NCBI GenBank assembly: GCA_017861355.1 | Contig: JAGFXQ010000298.1 | Coordinates: 1 to 6,258, forward strand | Reading direction: 5' to 3' | Length of the DNA: 6,258 bases | Source of the DNA: Bacillota bacterium | GTDB taxonomy: Bacteria; Bacillota; Clostridia; Lachnospirales; Lachnospiraceae | In this document: positions 4,978-6,258 of the stretch, piece by piece | Layout: each line of letters starts with the position of its first letter | Numbering within the stretch: position 1 is the stretch's first letter | Program-made: the position numbers and the translations under genes | The notes under the pieces: generated by a model | The model's database searches: none | What the model was told of the DNA's origin: nothing | Seen by the model: the letters and a program-made list of their open reading frames with translations, nothing else

Positions 4978-6258
4978 ATGAAAAGATTTGCAAAACGATG
5001 TTTGGCAGTGATATTAAGTATCATCATGGTATTTTCTATCAATCCAGTCCAAGCTAACGCAGCTGCGACTGCCAGTACTTATGTTAAAGTTACAGATCAG
5101 ACGCAGCTCACGGATGGAAAGTATGTGATGGTTGTAAACAGTGGCTATGCCATGGGTGCACTTGATCAGACAATATGGTATTTGGGAACAAAAGCTGCTG
5201 TTACATCGGCACCACCCATAGAAAGCCAGGTGCTTATTACGGATTCGGATGCTTCCTTTGTATGGGACATTGATGTTGTTGCTGTAACTGCTACTGGAAG
5301 TGCCATTACCTTAACGGACGCCAATGGAGTTAAGATTAAGCCCAAGGGGCTTAATAATAACGGGATTAGTAACGATACAGGCAGTGGGTATCAATGGGAC
5401 TGCACATATAACGCGGGTACCTTTACTTTCAAAGGGACAGGATCAGATACTGTGACTTTGGCAAGCACTACGGTTGATGCTTCTAACCCAAATAAATTTA
5501 GAGCATTTAAAAACACAACTGCAACACCCACTTCAACTACGTATCTATCTGCTTTTACTCTATACAAACTAGATTCCAGTGCACCCTCTGGTCCAGTGAA
5601 AGCAGCAGTACCAACAGCAAATCCTCCTTCCGGTACAGTTGCTTCGGGAAGTGCGATTACTCTCACTAGCGCGACTCCTGGTTCCAATATTCAATATCGG
5701 GTTAATGCTGCCTCAGCTTCGGCAATCTGGATGGATTATTCAGGGCCGATAACGATTAGCAGTAATTCTATCATTGAGGCTAAAGCAAAATCGCTGGATT
5801 CACTGGAAAGCGATACAGCTACCTTTACATATACGCTTGCCAAGGAGGAAGTAAGTGATCCTTCTTTAGTCGATCCAATTGCTTCTATTCCTTCCGGTTC
5901 TTTATCGGTATTAGAAGCTACACAGGCAGCTACCGGTCAGGCAATATCCGTGGTAGGACAGCTTGTATATAAATTTGGTAATTATGATAGTGCAAATTCT
6001 TCGATCCTACAAGATGTTATTGATGGTAAGGTCTATGCTATTCAGATATATGATGCATTGAGTGACTATAAGATTGGTGACATTGTAAAATTAACTGGAA
6101 CAACATCGGTTTTTGGTGGAGTGCCGCAGGTTGAAAAACTTACTGCTAAGGAATTGATTGCCCCGGCGTCAGCCACACCATTAATTGCTGCACAGGAGTT
6201 TACATCAATAAATGAAATGAAGGCTTATAAGGCTTCCCTTCTGTCGGAATGGGTAGTC
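4978..6258 (+). CDS. Secreted multi-domain protein with chitobiase-like module and YhcR-like OB-fold (3' partial)
   Basis: The ATG at 4978 follows AGGAGG (4966-4971) by six bases. The frame stays open for 427 codons to the window edge, so the C-terminal part is missing. Residues 1-28 are a signal peptide: basic MKRFAKR, a hydrophobic core LAVILSIIMVFSI, and likely cleavage after VQA26 or ANA28. Residues about 34-205 are beta-rich (DGKYVMVVNSGYAM early, SAFTLYKL late), like N-terminal regions of secreted clostridial nucleases and phosphoesterases. Residues about 209-290 match the chitobiase/beta-hexosaminidase C-terminal-like module (PPSGTVASGSAITL, then IEAKAKS and TFTYTLAK). Residues about 318-395 look like the OB-fold found in YhcR-type extracellular nucleases (VVGQLVYKFGNY, then DYKIGDIVKLTGT). 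In such architectures an exo/endonuclease-phosphatase or metallophosphoesterase domain usually follows, so an extracellular nuclease or nucleotidase is a reasonable guess, but the catalytic part is not in view. Confidence 0.88.
   Translation, partial: MKRFAKRCLAVILSIIMVFSINPVQANAAATASTYVKVTDQTQLTDGKYVMVVNSGYAMGALDQTIWYLGTKAAVTSAPPIESQVLITDSDASFVWDIDVVAVTATGSAITLTDANGVKIKPKGLNNNGISNDTGSGYQWDCTYNAGTFTFKGTGSDTVTLASTTVDASNPNKFRAFKNTTATPTSTTYLSAFTLYKLDSSAPSGPVKAAVPTANPPSGTVASGSAITLTSATPGSNIQYRVNAASASAIWMDYSGPITISSNSIIEAKAKSLDSLESDTATFTYTLAKEEVSDPSLVDPIASIPSGSLSVLEATQAATGQAISVVGQLVYKFGNYDSANSSILQDVIDGKVYAIQIYDALSDYKIGDIVKLTGTTSVFGGVPQVEKLTAKELIAPASATPLIAAQEFTSINEMKAYKASLLSEWVV

Noticed and set aside
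5391..5687. 98-codon minus-strand frame
   Set aside because: It is antisense to the secreted protein gene, whose frame is continuous with a signal peptide and recognisable domains; the antisense translation is Val/Ala-rich shadow sequence.

Overview
The window looks like chromosomal DNA from a spore-forming Clostridia, most likely a Lachnospiraceae of the Lachnoclostridium/Anaerocolumna kind. This is inferred from the AT-rich intergenic DNA, strong AGGAGG-type ribosome binding sites, a Csp-like clostridial subtilase and large multi-domain secreted proteins. All four genes are on the + strand. I see no tRNA, rRNA, CRISPR array or transposase gene.

Layout: (1) Bases 3-1667 hold the 3' part of a large surface protein that enters from the left edge. 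It carries cadherin-like beta-sandwich modules, a surface-protein module and a C-terminal SPOR-like (peptidoglycan-binding) domain. (2) Bases 1668-2091 are non-coding, with a terminator near 1781-1821 and an extended -10 promoter at 1999-2028. (3) Bases 2092-2499 encode a small three-helix membrane protein of unknown function. (4) Bases 2534-2686 form a nested inverted-repeat element that can fold into a cloverleaf: a 23-bp closing stem around three hairpins. It is the most unusual object here. (5) Bases 2741-4471 encode a complete subtilisin-family (S8, Csp-like) protease with an intact catalytic triad and no signal peptide, followed by a very clear terminator. (6) Bases 4472-4977 are a long AT-rich non-coding stretch with competing hairpins and a structured leader. 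(7) Bases 4978-6258 encode the first 427 residues of a secreted protein with a signal peptide, an N-terminal beta-rich region, a chitobiase/hexosaminidase C-terminal-like module and a YhcR-like OB-fold. It runs off the right edge with no stop codon.

The four genes do not look like one operon. Gaps of 242 to 506 bases, two terminators and separate candidate promoters imply mostly independent units. Genes 1 and 4 are both modular envelope or secreted proteins. Gene 3 is probably intracellular or spore-associated. No joint pathway can be shown from this window. The part most likely to be undescribed is the cloverleaf element between the membrane-protein gene and the protease gene.
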